The notes under the pieces were generated by a model. The model saw only the letters and a program-made list of their open reading frames with translations, was not told where the DNA came from and made no database searches. A DNA stretch of 64,000 bases. It comes from Cocleimonas flava. Lineage in GTDB: Bacteria; Pseudomonadota; Gammaproteobacteria; Thiotrichales; Thiotrichaceae. The DNA lies in assembly GCF_004339015.1 (NCBI RefSeq), contig NZ_SMFQ01000003.1, positions 496,001-560,000 of the forward strand, written 5' to 3'. Both the position numbers and the translations under genes were made by a program. Position 1 is the first letter of the stretch; each line of letters starts with the position of its first letter. Shown here piece by piece: positions 17,062-26,193 of the stretch.

Positions 17062-17935
17062 AGCTAACCACTTTTGCCCTATTCTCTCCCCAAATATTTA
17101 ACAGGTTCGAACTGAAAACAATAATCGCACCAACAATCACCCAAGCATTGATAGCTTCGTTATAAAAGCTAGCGCCAATCAACGCGATAATGGGTAAACG
17201 CAAAAAATCTATCGGGGACACAAACATGACTGGAGCCAGTTTCAGTGCTGATGTTATACAGAAATGGGCAAATAAACCCGCACAGGCAACCAGCACAATC
17301 AAAGGTAAGGTCGCGAGACTAGGCATCGCCACATCGCCATCGTAAGCTGCACAGACGATTCCAAGGGCCAGTTGAATCGCCGTTAACCAAAACATGATGC
17401 AGGTAATACTTTCCGTTTTAGAAAGTAATTTGGTGCCAATATACGCACCTGCAAAGGCTACCGCGCACAATGCAGCGGCTATTACTCCTGAACTTATTAC
17501 GATAGTTCCCGGCTGTGCAACGATGAGAATACCTACGAAACCGATAACAACGGTAAGTAAACGAATTTTGGTTAATCGTTCGGCGAGAAAAATGGGGGCT
17601 AATAAAGCAACCCATATTGGTGTACTAAATTCAAACGCGAAAACCTGTGCGAACGGAATGATGGCTACCGCATAAAACCAAAGATTCTGACCAATGAAAT
17701 GACTCACGTTTCGAATAAAATGCAACCGAAAGCGTTTTCTTGTGATGGTCGATAGCGTGCCGGTAAATCTCGCAATAATAAATACGATGATTAAACCAAT
17801 CATTGAGCGATACATCATGATTTCGAAGGTATCTAACTCAACGGCCATTTCCCTGCCAGCAATTGCCATTGAGGTAAACGACATAACTGCACCCAGCATC
17901 CACAGCATAGCTTTAACAGAATTTGTTAATTTCAT
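17060..17935 (-). CDS. EamA/DMT-family transporter
   Basis: 291 residues with ten predicted membrane helices in two EamA halves, for example SFTSMAIAGREMAVELDTFE with YRSMIGLIIVFIIAR in the first half. The family exports or exchanges small metabolites. The gene is convergent with xsc, so a role in moving a sulfonate or sulfite across the membrane is conceivable, but the fold alone does not show this and it is unlike the known sulfite exporter family TauE. Stop codon lies in a tandem repeat. Confidence 0.8.
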   Translation of the reverse strand: MKLTNSVKAMLWMLGAVMSFTSMAIAGREMAVELDTFEIMMYRSMIGLIIVFIIARFTGTLSTITRKRFRLHFIRNVSHFIGQNLWFYAVAIIPFAQVFAFEFSTPIWVALLAPIFLAERLTKIRLLTVVIGFVGILIVAQPGTIVISSGVIAAALCAVAFAGAYIGTKLLSKTESITCIMFWLTAIQLALGIVCAAYDGDVAMPSLATLPLIVLVACAGLFAHFCITSALKLAPVMFVSPIDFLRLPIIALIGASFYNEAINAWVIVGAIIVFSSNLLNIWGENRAKVVS

Positions 17936-18014
17936 ATTGGATTCACCAATACCAAACTTTGTGAATATCTAGATAAACTTATCGCGCCTAGTTTATAAAT
18001 ACCTGGCTTGAAAA

Positions 18015-18590
18015 TTACCAAGAGAAGTTTTGGATTTTGAGGTCTTGATTATTGATCGTCACAACGCGTATAACTGCGTTTTTAACATCGATATGCCAGC
18101 TAGAACCAACACCAACACTGACTACCTTTTGTAATTCTGACCCATCTTTTTTAGATACCCAGAGGTCTGTTACCCGTTTTTCATTGTCTTTCAAACCAAT
18201 CAGTAACTTATCTTTAGGTTGGCGCTCAGGGACTGAAGCATTGTTTTTAATCACGGGATTATAAGCGACTTCTGCACCGTTGAATTGAATGCTATTACCC
18301 TGATAAGCCGATTCAAAATAAACAAACGAAATCATCCTGTCACTGCTCTTATCAAACAGTAATTTATGTGTTTCAGAACGAGGGTCATAAATGGCTAAAT
18401 TAGTCATTTTTCCTGATGATTTATTACTGCTTAAAATCCCCTTGCCTTCACCCACTGACACGATTGCCTTGTAGTAATAACCTGATACTGGGTCATAAGT
18501 ATTTATTTCGTTATTAGCGTAATAATTTGCCTCTGCGGAGAATACGGTTAACAACAATAAGAGTGGGAGGAGAGAGATTAAACGTTTCAA
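18015..18590 (-). CDS. exported protein of unknown function
   Basis: 191 residues with a clear signal peptide (MKRLISLLPLLLLLTVFSAEA). The mature part is beta-rich and polar, with no motif recognised. The start is a TTG at 18590, backed by AAGGA seven bases before it. It lies between the EamA and GntR genes and is separated from the latter by two facing C-rich elements, so it is probably transcribed alone. Confidence 0.6.
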   Translation of the reverse strand: MKRLISLLPLLLLLTVFSAEANYYANNEINTYDPVSGYYYKAIVSVGEGKGILSSNKSSGKMTNLAIYDPRSETHKLLFDKSSDRMISFVYFESAYQGNSIQFNGAEVAYNPVIKNNASVPERQPKDKLLIGLKDNEKRVTDLWVSKKDGSELQKVVSVGVGSSWHIDVKNAVIRVVTINNQDLKIQNFSW

Positions 18591-18660
18591 TGAAATATCC
18601 TTATTTTGACTGACTCAAAGCAACTGTTGAATAACATTATAGTCAAATAATACTGCTTGA

Positions 18661-18689
18661 GGCACCCCCCTACTTTGAGGCGCTTTTTT
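18661..18689 (+). repeat. C-rich element E7, orientation exception
   Basis: Core GGCACCCCCCTACTTTGAGG then GCG and six T's on the plus strand. No plus-strand gene precedes it; it lies upstream of the exported-protein gene and faces element E8 across about 80 bp. Confidence 0.7.
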
Positions 18690-18766
18690 CTTTTTATTGT
18701 TTAAAAAAGTAAATAGAATTTATACAGCGCTATCCAGTTATTAGGCTGTCTTTTAGTAAGACGACT

Positions 18767-18795
18767 AAAAAAAGCCCTGTAAGTAGGGGGGTGCC
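18767..18795 (-). terminator. C-rich terminator-like element E8
   Basis: Minus-strand copy (GGCACCCCCCTACTTACAGG then GC and T's) after the GntR gene that ends at 18872. Confidence 0.65.
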
Positions 18796-18871
18796 ATTTT
18801 GAAATTTAAGCAATCAGTTTTAAGCTTATTCGCCACAATAACTACTCTTTACTAGCCAGCTGACATAGAGA

Positions 18872-19621
18872 CTAGCGTATTTCACGTTTATAACTAAATT
18901 GATCTGCGCGACCTCGTGTTGTTCTTACCTCAACTATTTTACTCCCGCTTGTAAATGTAGATCGATTCAAAACCACCACAGGAGAATCTATCTTCATATT
19001 CAGCTTCTCAGCGGTGTGTTTATCACAAGCTTCAGCGGTTAATGTTTCTTCCGCACGTACAATGGGAATTTTATAATGATCAACGATTAACGCGTAAAAC
19101 AGGTCCGGGATGTGTGTTTCTTCTTTTTCCAGATCGGGCACCAACTCGGCAATCCACCAGGAATTTTCGATAAACGTGGGGGTGTTATCAATGGAGCCAA
19201 TTCGTTCTATGAAGAGTAATTCGGTACCCTCTGCTACTTCTAGTTTCTCGCAAATTTCTTTGGGGCCTTTGCCCAACCAGCGATCGGTTGTCGATTTTCT
19301 GATTCTTACTTCGTGACCTGCAGCATCAGCGTAAGAGAAAAACCGAAACAAGCTATTGTTAAAATCGATACTCGATACAAAAGTCCCTTTACCTTGATGT
19401 CGATACAGCAAACCTTGCCAGACTAGGTTATCCAGAGCTTTTTTAACGGTGCCAATACTCACATCTAATTCCTTAGACAGACGCGGTTCGGACAGGATTA
19501 GATCACCAGGCGTGAGTTCACCCTGTTCTATTTGATGCTTAATATGTTCTTCTACTTTTTGATAAAGAGGCTGCACTTGTCTGTGATTAGCGCTTTCATC
19601 GATGTTTGGATTTTTAGTCAT
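18872..19621 (-). CDS. GntR-family regulator with UTRA domain (HutC type)
   Basis: 249 residues: N-terminal winged helix (about 15-80, EPRLSKELDVSIGTVKKALD) and C-terminal UTRA effector domain (IERIGSIDNTPTFIENSWW, TAEKLNMKIDSPVVVLNRST). It is divergent from the tctABC-sauST genes with a perfect palindrome at 19695-19712 between them, so it is the likely repressor of that operon. The inducer would be sulfoacetate or sulfoacetyl-CoA if the pathway call is right. Confidence 0.82.
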   Translation of the reverse strand: MTKNPNIDESANHRQVQPLYQKVEEHIKHQIEQGELTPGDLILSEPRLSKELDVSIGTVKKALDNLVWQGLLYRHQGKGTFVSSIDFNNSLFRFFSYADAAGHEVRIRKSTTDRWLGKGPKEICEKLEVAEGTELLFIERIGSIDNTPTFIENSWWIAELVPDLEKEETHIPDLFYALIVDHYKIPIVRAEETLTAEACDKHTAEKLNMKIDSPVVVLNRSTFTSGSKIVEVRTTRGRADQFSYKREIR

Positions 19622-19694
19622 TTGTATGTGTATTTTGGTTTTTTAATAATAAATATTTGACAGTTAAAGAGAGTACTACTATCTTAATACCACT

Positions 19695-19712
19695 AACTCA
19701 TATATATGAGTT
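19695..19712. promoter_or_regulatory. perfect palindrome, candidate GntR operator
   Basis: AACTCATATATATGAGTT is an 18-bp perfect palindrome midway between the GntR gene and tctA, 99 bp before the latter's start. Confidence 0.6.
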
Positions 19713-19810
19713 GTATGACCTTCAGATTACATTAACTATAGTTCAAGTCATCTGATATTTCTACTTACAACAATAATACAAAAAAAGATAAAAGCTTTAA
19801 GAGGAGCAAA

Positions 19811-21373
19811 GTGGAATTCTTAAATTATTTCGGTAATGTATTTACCGTATACCATATGTCTTTACTGATAGGTGGCACCCTTGCAGGTTTAATTCTTGGT
19901 GCCTTACCCGGTTTAAGCCCTACCATGGCTGTCGCTTTGATGATTCCATTTACTTTCCATATGGAACCGGCGGCAGGTCTTATTCTATTAGGTGCAATGT
20001 ATACCGCAACCGTCGCTGGTGGAGCCATTAGTGCGATCTTAGTAAATGTGCCCGGAGCACCCGCTAATATTGCCACCGCTCTAGATGGACATAAACTGGC
20101 GGGGCAAGGACGGGCTGCTGAAGCACTCTTCTATTGTTTTACCAGTTCATTTGTTGGTGGAATAATTGGCATTATCATCCTGATCTTCTTCACCCCCCCA
20201 CTTGCAAAACTTGCGCTTAAATTTGGACCTACAGAGTTATTCTGGATTGCAATTCTGGGGATAACAATCATCGGCACAATTGGTAGTAAATCAGTCGTCA
20301 TGGGGTTGCTCTCAGGCATTATAGGTATTGCGCTTTCTACCATTGGTGCGAATCCAATGCTCGGTGAAGATCGTTTCGTATACAACGAACACCTTGAAAG
20401 TGGCATTCATATTGTCGCTGCGTTGATTGGTTTATTTGCCATTCCTCAAGTATTAAATCTTATTGAGAAATCTCGAGACGCCAAAGATGCCGCCATCCAC
20501 GATTTGGGTGAATCCAATGTATTAAAGGCTGTTCTATACAACCTCACTCGCATTAAAGCGCTGTCTATTGGTTCAATTATTGGGGTGATTGTCGGCGTTA
20601 TACCCGGAGCTGGTGGACAAATTGCGGGCCTAGTTGCTTATGATCAGGCGAAGAAACTCAGTAAAAATCCTGACAAATTCGGCAAAGGTGAACCCGATGG
20701 TGTTATCGCGGCAGAATCTGCAAACAATGCGATGGTAGGCCCTTCACTCGTGCCTTTACTGACGCTTAGTATTCCTGGTAGCCCAACCGCCGCGGTGTTA
20801 CTCGGTGGATTATTGATACATGGTTTATTTCCTGGCCCGACCTTATTCACAGAACACGCTGAAGTCACCTGGACTTTTATTAACTCGTTACTTGTTGCAC
20901 AAGTCTTCATGTTAATCATTGGTCTAATACTCAGCAGGCACAGTGGCTGGATTATGAAAGTCCCTGCTCACTTTATGGCGGCGACCATATTTATCTTAGC
21001 GGTATTTGGTACTTACAGTATTCAATCGAGTTATTCAGATGTATTGATAATGGCTACTCTGGGTGTGTTTATGTACTTTGGTAGCAAGCTTGGTTTTAGT
21101 CCTGCACCTGTTGTTTTAGGCATTATTCTTGGGCCGATTGCAGAGGACAATTTCTTACAAGGAAAATTGATTGGAGAAGCCAGTGATGGTGTCTTCAATT
21201 ACTTCACTTCTGGTGTGTTGAATATCACGATGATCACGCTTGTGGTTCTATCAATTGGATACAGCGCTTATTCAGAAGCAAAAATGAACAAATTAAAGCA
21301 GAAGATATTGGCCGATAAAGAACGAAATAACAGTAACACGCAGAAAGACAATAACACTCAAGGAGCAGTTTGA
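19811..21373 (+). CDS. tripartite tricarboxylate-type transporter, TctA subunit
   Basis: Large membrane subunit of 520 residues. Signatures are LILGALPGLSPTMAVALMIPF and the second-half repeat GVIPGAGGQIAGLVAYDQAK, each given here to 20 or fewer residues in part: GALPGLSPTMAVALMIPF, VIPGAGGQIAGLVAYD. It starts with GTG behind AAGAGGAG. TctA with TctB and a binding protein TctC imports organic anions using the ion gradient. Co-transcription with sauS- and sauT-like genes points to sulfoacetate as substrate, which is an inference. Confidence 0.85.
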   Translation: MEFLNYFGNVFTVYHMSLLIGGTLAGLILGALPGLSPTMAVALMIPFTFHMEPAAGLILLGAMYTATVAGGAISAILVNVPGAPANIATALDGHKLAGQGRAAEALFYCFTSSFVGGIIGIIILIFFTPPLAKLALKFGPTELFWIAILGITIIGTIGSKSVVMGLLSGIIGIALSTIGANPMLGEDRFVYNEHLESGIHIVAALIGLFAIPQVLNLIEKSRDAKDAAIHDLGESNVLKAVLYNLTRIKALSIGSIIGVIVGVIPGAGGQIAGLVAYDQAKKLSKNPDKFGKGEPDGVIAAESANNAMVGPSLVPLLTLSIPGSPTAAVLLGGLLIHGLFPGPTLFTEHAEVTWTFINSLLVAQVFMLIIGLILSRHSGWIMKVPAHFMAATIFILAVFGTYSIQSSYSDVLIMATLGVFMYFGSKLGFSPAPVVLGIILGPIAEDNFLQGKLIGEASDGVFNYFTSGVLNITMITLVVLSIGYSAYSEAKMNKLKQKILADKERNNSNTQKDNNTQGAV

Positions 21374-21843
21374 TGATTTGGTTTAAATCTAAAGAACACA
21401 TAGCCGCACTTGTAACAGCTGGTATCGCTACACTTGCCCTTATTACCTCTTTTTATAAAACAGATGCTGAAGTCTATTTATTTCCTAGAATTGCAGCAGT
21501 CATTATTACTTTATTAGCCGTTACGCTGATTATTAAAGTCATTAAGAATACGGCAAAAACGGTCAATTTCTCTGACAGTTTACCTAAGCTTATCAAGTGG
21601 AAAACACTACTACCTGGCTTGGCTGTGGGTTTTATCTATCTATTTTTATTAGAAGTTGTCGGCTTCTATGTCACCTCATTTTTCGCTTATTTCTCAATCT
21701 GCGTGATTTACGGCAGATGCGATATGACAAATCGTAAGCGAGGAATTTTTAAACTTGTTGTTTCAACAATTTTCATGATAGTGCTGTTTTTACTGTTCTG
21801 GAATCTCTTGCATGTACGAACACCAACAGGATGGTTGATATAA
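21370..21843 (+). CDS. tripartite tricarboxylate-type transporter, TctB subunit
   Basis: Small membrane subunit of 157 residues with four helices, the DUF1468/TctB pattern (PRIAAVIITLLAVTLIIKVI). Its start overlaps the TctA stop by four bases (ATGA), which implies translational coupling. Partner and substrate as for TctA. Confidence 0.8.
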   Translation: MMIWFKSKEHIAALVTAGIATLALITSFYKTDAEVYLFPRIAAVIITLLAVTLIIKVIKNTAKTVNFSDSLPKLIKWKTLLPGLAVGFIYLFLLEVVGFYVTSFFAYFSICVIYGRCDMTNRKRGIFKLVVSTIFMIVLFLLFWNLLHVRTPTGWLI

Positions 21844-21915
21844 CTATTCCAAGAAAAAAATAAAAAGACATGGAGTCATTTTACACATGCGCAAATATCC
21901 TAAGGAGGAATTACG

Positions 21916-22983
21916 ATGTATCAACGAACAAAGACGTGCCAACTAACAAAGATGTGCCAACGAATAAAAGTGTACCAACGAACTAAAAAATACCAAAGAA
22001 AAAGTAAATTTACCAAGCTAGGCATCATGCTAGGCACCAGCCTGTTAACCATAGCCGCTACCACAAATAGCTATGCAGAAGGTTACCCAGAACGCCCGAT
22101 TGGGGTGATGGTGGCTTATAACCCGGGGGGTGCTACTGACTTTCAGGCACGTATTGCCACGTTAGCATCCGCCAAGATGAAAGACGACAAGCCTATTTCA
22201 ATAGGCCAACCGATCTATGTCACTAATAAACCAGGCGCTGGTGGCCGAAAAGGCTGGAACTGGTTTGCAGATAAAGCGCCCAAAGATGGTTATATGATGG
22301 CGGCGTATAACGTGCCTCATTTCATTGCTCAATCGATAGTCTATGACACTAAATACAACATCAACAATCTGGAACCGGTAGGAAACTGGGGTGCTGACCC
22401 AGCAGTGCTTATCGTGGGCAAAGACAGCCCATTCAATACTGTTGCAGATTTAGTTGCTTTCGCAAAAGAAAATCCCGGAAAAATCACCGTAAGTGGTGCG
22501 GGTAAATTTGTAGGACATCATATCGCGCATTTACAACTCGCAAAAGCAGCCGGAATAGATATTAAATACGTACCGGGTAAAGGCGGTGTTGGCGCGATGA
22601 AACTGGTAAAAGGTGGACAGGTTAAAGCCGGATTTAATAACCTATCGGATGCCGCACGCGCTTCTGAAGACATCAAAATCCTCGCGGTAGCTGATCTTGA
22701 AAGACATTCATTCTTACCCGATGTTCCTACGCTTAAAGAGTCTGGTATTGATGTTGATAATTCGAGTGTAAACTTCCGTGGTTTGATGGTTCCTAAAGGA
22801 ACACCTCAGGATGTTATCGATTATTTAGCAAAATCAGTCCCTGTCATGTTTGAAGACTCAAAAACTATCGGGAAAATGAAGCAAACTAATTCTCCTGTAA
22901 AAATAATGAGCCGAGATGAAGTCGTCGCCATGTGGGCAGAAAGACAGACTGCACTCTCTGCATTACTGGAAGGTTTGAAATAA
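21916..22983 (+). CDS. tripartite tricarboxylate-type solute-binding protein, TctC
   Basis: Bug/TctC-family periplasmic binding protein: YPERPIGVMVAYNPGGATDF, NKPGAGGRKGWNW, FAKENPGKITVSGAGKFVGHH. The ATG at 21916 has a very strong site (AAGGAGG), so the unusual N-terminus is real: about 30 basic residues made of hexapeptide repeats (YQRTKT, CQLTKM, CQRIKV, YQRTKK) before the hydrophobic signal LGIMLGTSLLTIAATTNSYA. Binding specificity is inferred from the downstream sauS/sauT-like genes. Confidence 0.82.
   Translation: MYQRTKTCQLTKMCQRIKVYQRTKKYQRKSKFTKLGIMLGTSLLTIAATTNSYAEGYPERPIGVMVAYNPGGATDFQARIATLASAKMKDDKPISIGQPIYVTNKPGAGGRKGWNWFADKAPKDGYMMAAYNVPHFIAQSIVYDTKYNINNLEPVGNWGADPAVLIVGKDSPFNTVADLVAFAKENPGKITVSGAGKFVGHHIAHLQLAKAAGIDIKYVPGKGGVGAMKLVKGGQVKAGFNNLSDAARASEDIKILAVADLERHSFLPDVPTLKESGIDVDNSSVNFRGLMVPKGTPQDVIDYLAKSVPVMFEDSKTIGKMKQTNSPVKIMSRDEVVAMWAERQTALSALLEGLK
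21919..21993 (+). repeat. 18-bp tandem repeats in the tctC 5' coding end
   Basis: Four to five imperfect 18-bp units (around TACCAACGAACTAAAA) encode repeated six-residue blocks at the protein N-terminus. Confidence 0.75.
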
Positions 22984-22999
22984 CCTTTATTACACGTTA

Positions 23000-23038
23000 G
23001 GCCGATGGATACACAGTATTCATCGGTCACCATTTTTT
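23000..23038 (+). terminator. hairpin between tctC and the aldehyde dehydrogenase gene
   Basis: GGCCGATG pairs with CATCGGTC (one G-T pair) and is followed by ACCATTTTTT. A partial terminator inside the operon, or an mRNA-stabilising stem behind the binding-protein gene. Confidence 0.6.
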
Positions 23039-23066
23039 AAAATTCATTGAAAGAACGACATAGTCT

Positions 23067-24500
23067 ATGGACACTGAAAGACAACACTCGACATCGAATA
23101 ACGTTACAGAACTCGTTAACAGAGCCCGCAAAGCTCAACTTATCTATGAGCAGTATACTCAGGAACAAGTTGACGAAGTTGTTACAGCCTTGGGCTGGAG
23201 CATTATGAATCCAGAAAATAATAAGACGCTGGCGATGATGTCAGTTGCTGATACTGGGCTTGGAAATGTCGAAGATAAAATCATTAAAAATCATCGTAAA
23301 ACACTCGGGCTATTACGTGATTTACAAGGCGTTAAAACAGTCGGTGTCGTCTCTGAAAATATCGAAAAGGGTATTGTTAAAATAGCTCGCCCTGTGGGCG
23401 CAGTAGGAGCCATTGTGCCCTCAACAAATCCTGCTGCGACACCTGCCAATAAAACCATTAATGCACTAAAGTGTCGAAATGCGATGATACTTGCGCCTTC
23501 TCCCAAAGGTGCCAGTAGCTGTGCCAAATTAGTTGAATTCATGCATGCTGAACTGGAACGTATCGGCGCACCAAAAGATTTGGTTCAGCACTTACCCTTT
23601 CCAATCAACAAAGCAGATACTCAACAACTAATGAAAGAAGTTGATCTGGTGGTTGCTACCGGATCACAAAACAATATGCGCGATGCTTATGCCAGTGGTA
23701 CCCCAGCCTTTGGTGTTGGTGCGGGAAATGTCGTTTCCATAGTCGATGAAACAGCCGACCTGGATTCAGCCGCGCAAAAAATTGTCGCATCGAAAGCATT
23801 TGATAATGCCACCAGTTGTTCATCTGAAAATCAACTCGTTATCGTAGATGCTGTTTACGACCAAATGATTGAAGCATTAGCCAAACAACATGCCATCATG
23901 CTGAGTGACAGTGAACGAGATAAAGTATGCGAAAAATTATGGCAAAACGGCTATTTGAATCAGGCAGTAATCGCCAAAAAAGCCAACGAAATAGCCCAGA
24001 TGTGTGAGCTCGATTCACCTAATCAAGAAAATGCAAAAGTACTGTGCGTCGCTGCAACCGGAATTGGAAAAGATCACCCTCTATCAGGGGAAAAACTTTC
24101 CCCCGTTCTAACGGTTTACCGTGCCAGTGATTTTAACGACGCCAAAAACATTACCAATCACATTCTGGATTTTCAGGGTAAAGGGCATTCAATTAGCATT
24201 CATTCGAACAATGATGAACGTATATTAGACCTTGGTCTAAACATGCCAGCCTGTCGAATTATCGTTAATCAGGCACATTGTTTTGCCACCGGCGGAAGTT
24301 TTGACAATGGCATGCCCTTTTCTCTCTCGATGGGTTGCGGCACATGGGGCAATAACAATATGTCAGACAATATGAATTATAAATACTATTTAAATACGAC
24401 GCGTATTGTCCGGACTATTCCTGTTAATCAACCGTCTCTTGATAGTGTATTCGGTGATTACTGGAAGGCGCATAACATCTCACCTTTGGCTGCAAAGTAG
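23067..24500 (+). CDS. sauS: acylating aldehyde dehydrogenase, sulfoacetaldehyde dehydrogenase candidate
   Basis: 477 residues of the CoA-acylating aldehyde dehydrogenase family, related to the N-terminal half of AdhE. The catalytic cysteine is about residue 251 in NATSCSSENQ, with VGAIVPSTNPAATPANKTIN binding the cofactor. SauS reduces sulfoacetyl-CoA to sulfoacetaldehyde using NAD(P)H. Followed after 11 bp by the CoA-ligase gene, an order that matches sauS-sauT in known sulfoacetate degraders. Other short acyl-CoA substrates are possible on sequence alone; the nearby xsc and pta make the sulfonate role likely. Confidence 0.8.
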   Translation: MDTERQHSTSNNVTELVNRARKAQLIYEQYTQEQVDEVVTALGWSIMNPENNKTLAMMSVADTGLGNVEDKIIKNHRKTLGLLRDLQGVKTVGVVSENIEKGIVKIARPVGAVGAIVPSTNPAATPANKTINALKCRNAMILAPSPKGASSCAKLVEFMHAELERIGAPKDLVQHLPFPINKADTQQLMKEVDLVVATGSQNNMRDAYASGTPAFGVGAGNVVSIVDETADLDSAAQKIVASKAFDNATSCSSENQLVIVDAVYDQMIEALAKQHAIMLSDSERDKVCEKLWQNGYLNQAVIAKKANEIAQMCELDSPNQENAKVLCVAATGIGKDHPLSGEKLSPVLTVYRASDFNDAKNITNHILDFQGKGHSISIHSNNDERILDLGLNMPACRIIVNQAHCFATGGSFDNGMPFSLSMGCGTWGNNNMSDNMNYKYYLNTTRIVRTIPVNQPSLDSVFGDYWKAHNISPLAAK

Positions 24501-24511
24501 AGGTTTAATTT

Positions 24512-26044
24512 ATGCCAACCAGATTACAGACCGTTAAAAAAATCATTGACCAAGGTGCGAAACAACATCCTGATAGACCTTTTCTTATCGCTACTGAAGG
24601 AGTAGATGAATACCTGACCTGGTCACAGTTACAAACTCACGCCCAGGAAATTGATGCCCTTCTGGATGATGAAGGCATCGAATTGGGTGAGACCGTAGCT
24701 TTCCTACTTGATAATGGTTACTGGACGACGATTTTATTCCTGGGGGTAATGTATAGCGGCCGCGTCATTCTTGCACTAAATGCACTAAGTGGCCCAGATG
24801 CATTGGCCTATGTAACTGAACATTCTGACGCGAAGTTAATTTTCACCAATGAAAAGTTTACGAGCAAGTTTAGTGATGTTTTTTTACAAATACCCGATTC
24901 AACCAAAATTATAGATACCGATGAAACCACAGGCCCTGCTGTCGAATTTCCTGAGATAAATACTTCCAAAACTGAAAATAAAATCTGCCCTGATAGCATA
25001 GCCATTTTGATGTATACATCAGGCACGACAGGCAAGCCCAAAGGCGTCTTGCTCTCACACAAAAATGTTATTGCAGGTGGGCGTAATACCGCCGTTGCAC
25101 ATCAATTGACGGCTGAAGATATCAGTCTCTGTGTTTTACCCTTGTACCACATCAATGCACAAATGGTTTCTGTGATGGGGACCTTAGTCAGCGACAGCAA
25201 ATTAGTGATTTCAGATAAATTCAGTACTCGACGATTCTGGCAAGACATTCACCATCATCGGTGTACCTGGTTCAGTATAGTGCCGACCATTATCTCCTAT
25301 CTTATTGATCATGATGGAGAAGGCACCAGCGATAAAATGATGCTGGATATAAAACGTCAGGTACGCTTTGGGCGATCCGCATCAGCTGCGCTTTCACCGT
25401 CCAAACACCAGCAATTCGAAAAGCGTTTTGGCATTCATATCATCGAAACCATGGGACTCACCGAAACAGCCGCACAGATTTTATCAAACCCTATGCCTCC
25501 TAAGAGCATTAAATACGGCTCACCGGGCACTGCGTTTGGTAATCAGGCAAAAATAATCAAAGACGATGGTAGTGAAGCACCTACTGGCACCATCGGGGAA
25601 CTGATGATTAAAGGTGATAATGTGATGCAGGGTTATTACAAAAACCCCGAAGTCACCAAAGAAACAATCACTGAAGATGGATGGCTACACACTGGGGATC
25701 TTGCCTATGAAGATGAAGATGGTTTTTTCTTCATCACAGGACGTCTCAAAGAGCTCATCATTAAAGGAGGCGAGAATATAGCGCCTCGGGAAATTGATGA
25801 TATTTTATATGGTCATCCTGCTGTGCTGGAAGCCGCCGCATTCGGTATCGAAGACGAACACTATGGTCAGGAAGTAATGGCATCTGTGGCGTTATGTCCG
25901 GGCATGACAGTGAATCAGGAAGAGCTTTTAGAACTTTGTATAGAAAAACTGGGAAAATACAAATCCCCCAAACAGATCACGATTATGGATGAATTACCCA
26001 AGGGGCCTTCTGGAAAAATTCAACGATTAAAGTTAAGTGCATAG
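24512..26044 (+). CDS. sauT: AMP-forming acyl-CoA synthetase, sulfoacetate-CoA ligase candidate
   Basis: 510 residues of the ANL superfamily. Motifs: AMP/P-loop MYTSGTTGKPKGVLLSH, acceptor region TMGLTETAAQILSN, hinge GWLHTGDLAYEDEDGFFFIT, and the C-terminal catalytic lysine in GPSGKIQRLKL. It would activate sulfoacetate to sulfoacetyl-CoA for the SauS-like enzyme. The gene is tightly linked to sauS and to a TctABC transporter and closed by element E9. Confidence 0.8.
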   Translation: MPTRLQTVKKIIDQGAKQHPDRPFLIATEGVDEYLTWSQLQTHAQEIDALLDDEGIELGETVAFLLDNGYWTTILFLGVMYSGRVILALNALSGPDALAYVTEHSDAKLIFTNEKFTSKFSDVFLQIPDSTKIIDTDETTGPAVEFPEINTSKTENKICPDSIAILMYTSGTTGKPKGVLLSHKNVIAGGRNTAVAHQLTAEDISLCVLPLYHINAQMVSVMGTLVSDSKLVISDKFSTRRFWQDIHHHRCTWFSIVPTIISYLIDHDGEGTSDKMMLDIKRQVRFGRSASAALSPSKHQQFEKRFGIHIIETMGLTETAAQILSNPMPPKSIKYGSPGTAFGNQAKIIKDDGSEAPTGTIGELMIKGDNVMQGYYKNPEVTKETITEDGWLHTGDLAYEDEDGFFFITGRLKELIIKGGENIAPREIDDILYGHPAVLEAAAFGIEDEHYGQEVMASVALCPGMTVNQEELLELCIEKLGKYKSPKQITIMDELPKGPSGKIQRLKLSA

Positions 26045-26086
26045 CGGTGTCTAATTTCAGGAATTATTCGTATTAAAAAATAAAAT

Positions 26087-26116
26087 GGCACCCCCCTACT
26101 TCTAGGCCTTTTTTTT
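26087..26116 (+). terminator. C-rich terminator-like element E9
   Basis: GGCACCCCCCTACTTCTAGG then CC and eight T's, after the CoA-ligase gene. Stem is weak. Confidence 0.6.
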
Positions 26117-26193
26117 GATTAAAATACTAAAAATAAACCATTCAAAGAACACAAAGCATCTAAACCGGCTAACTAATAAGCGATAAAAATCCC

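Noticed and set aside
20186-20205. C7 run in tctA resembling the C-rich element core
   Set aside because: The codons give FFTPPLAKLALKF, a normal TctA segment, and the following TACTT/T-tract part is missing.
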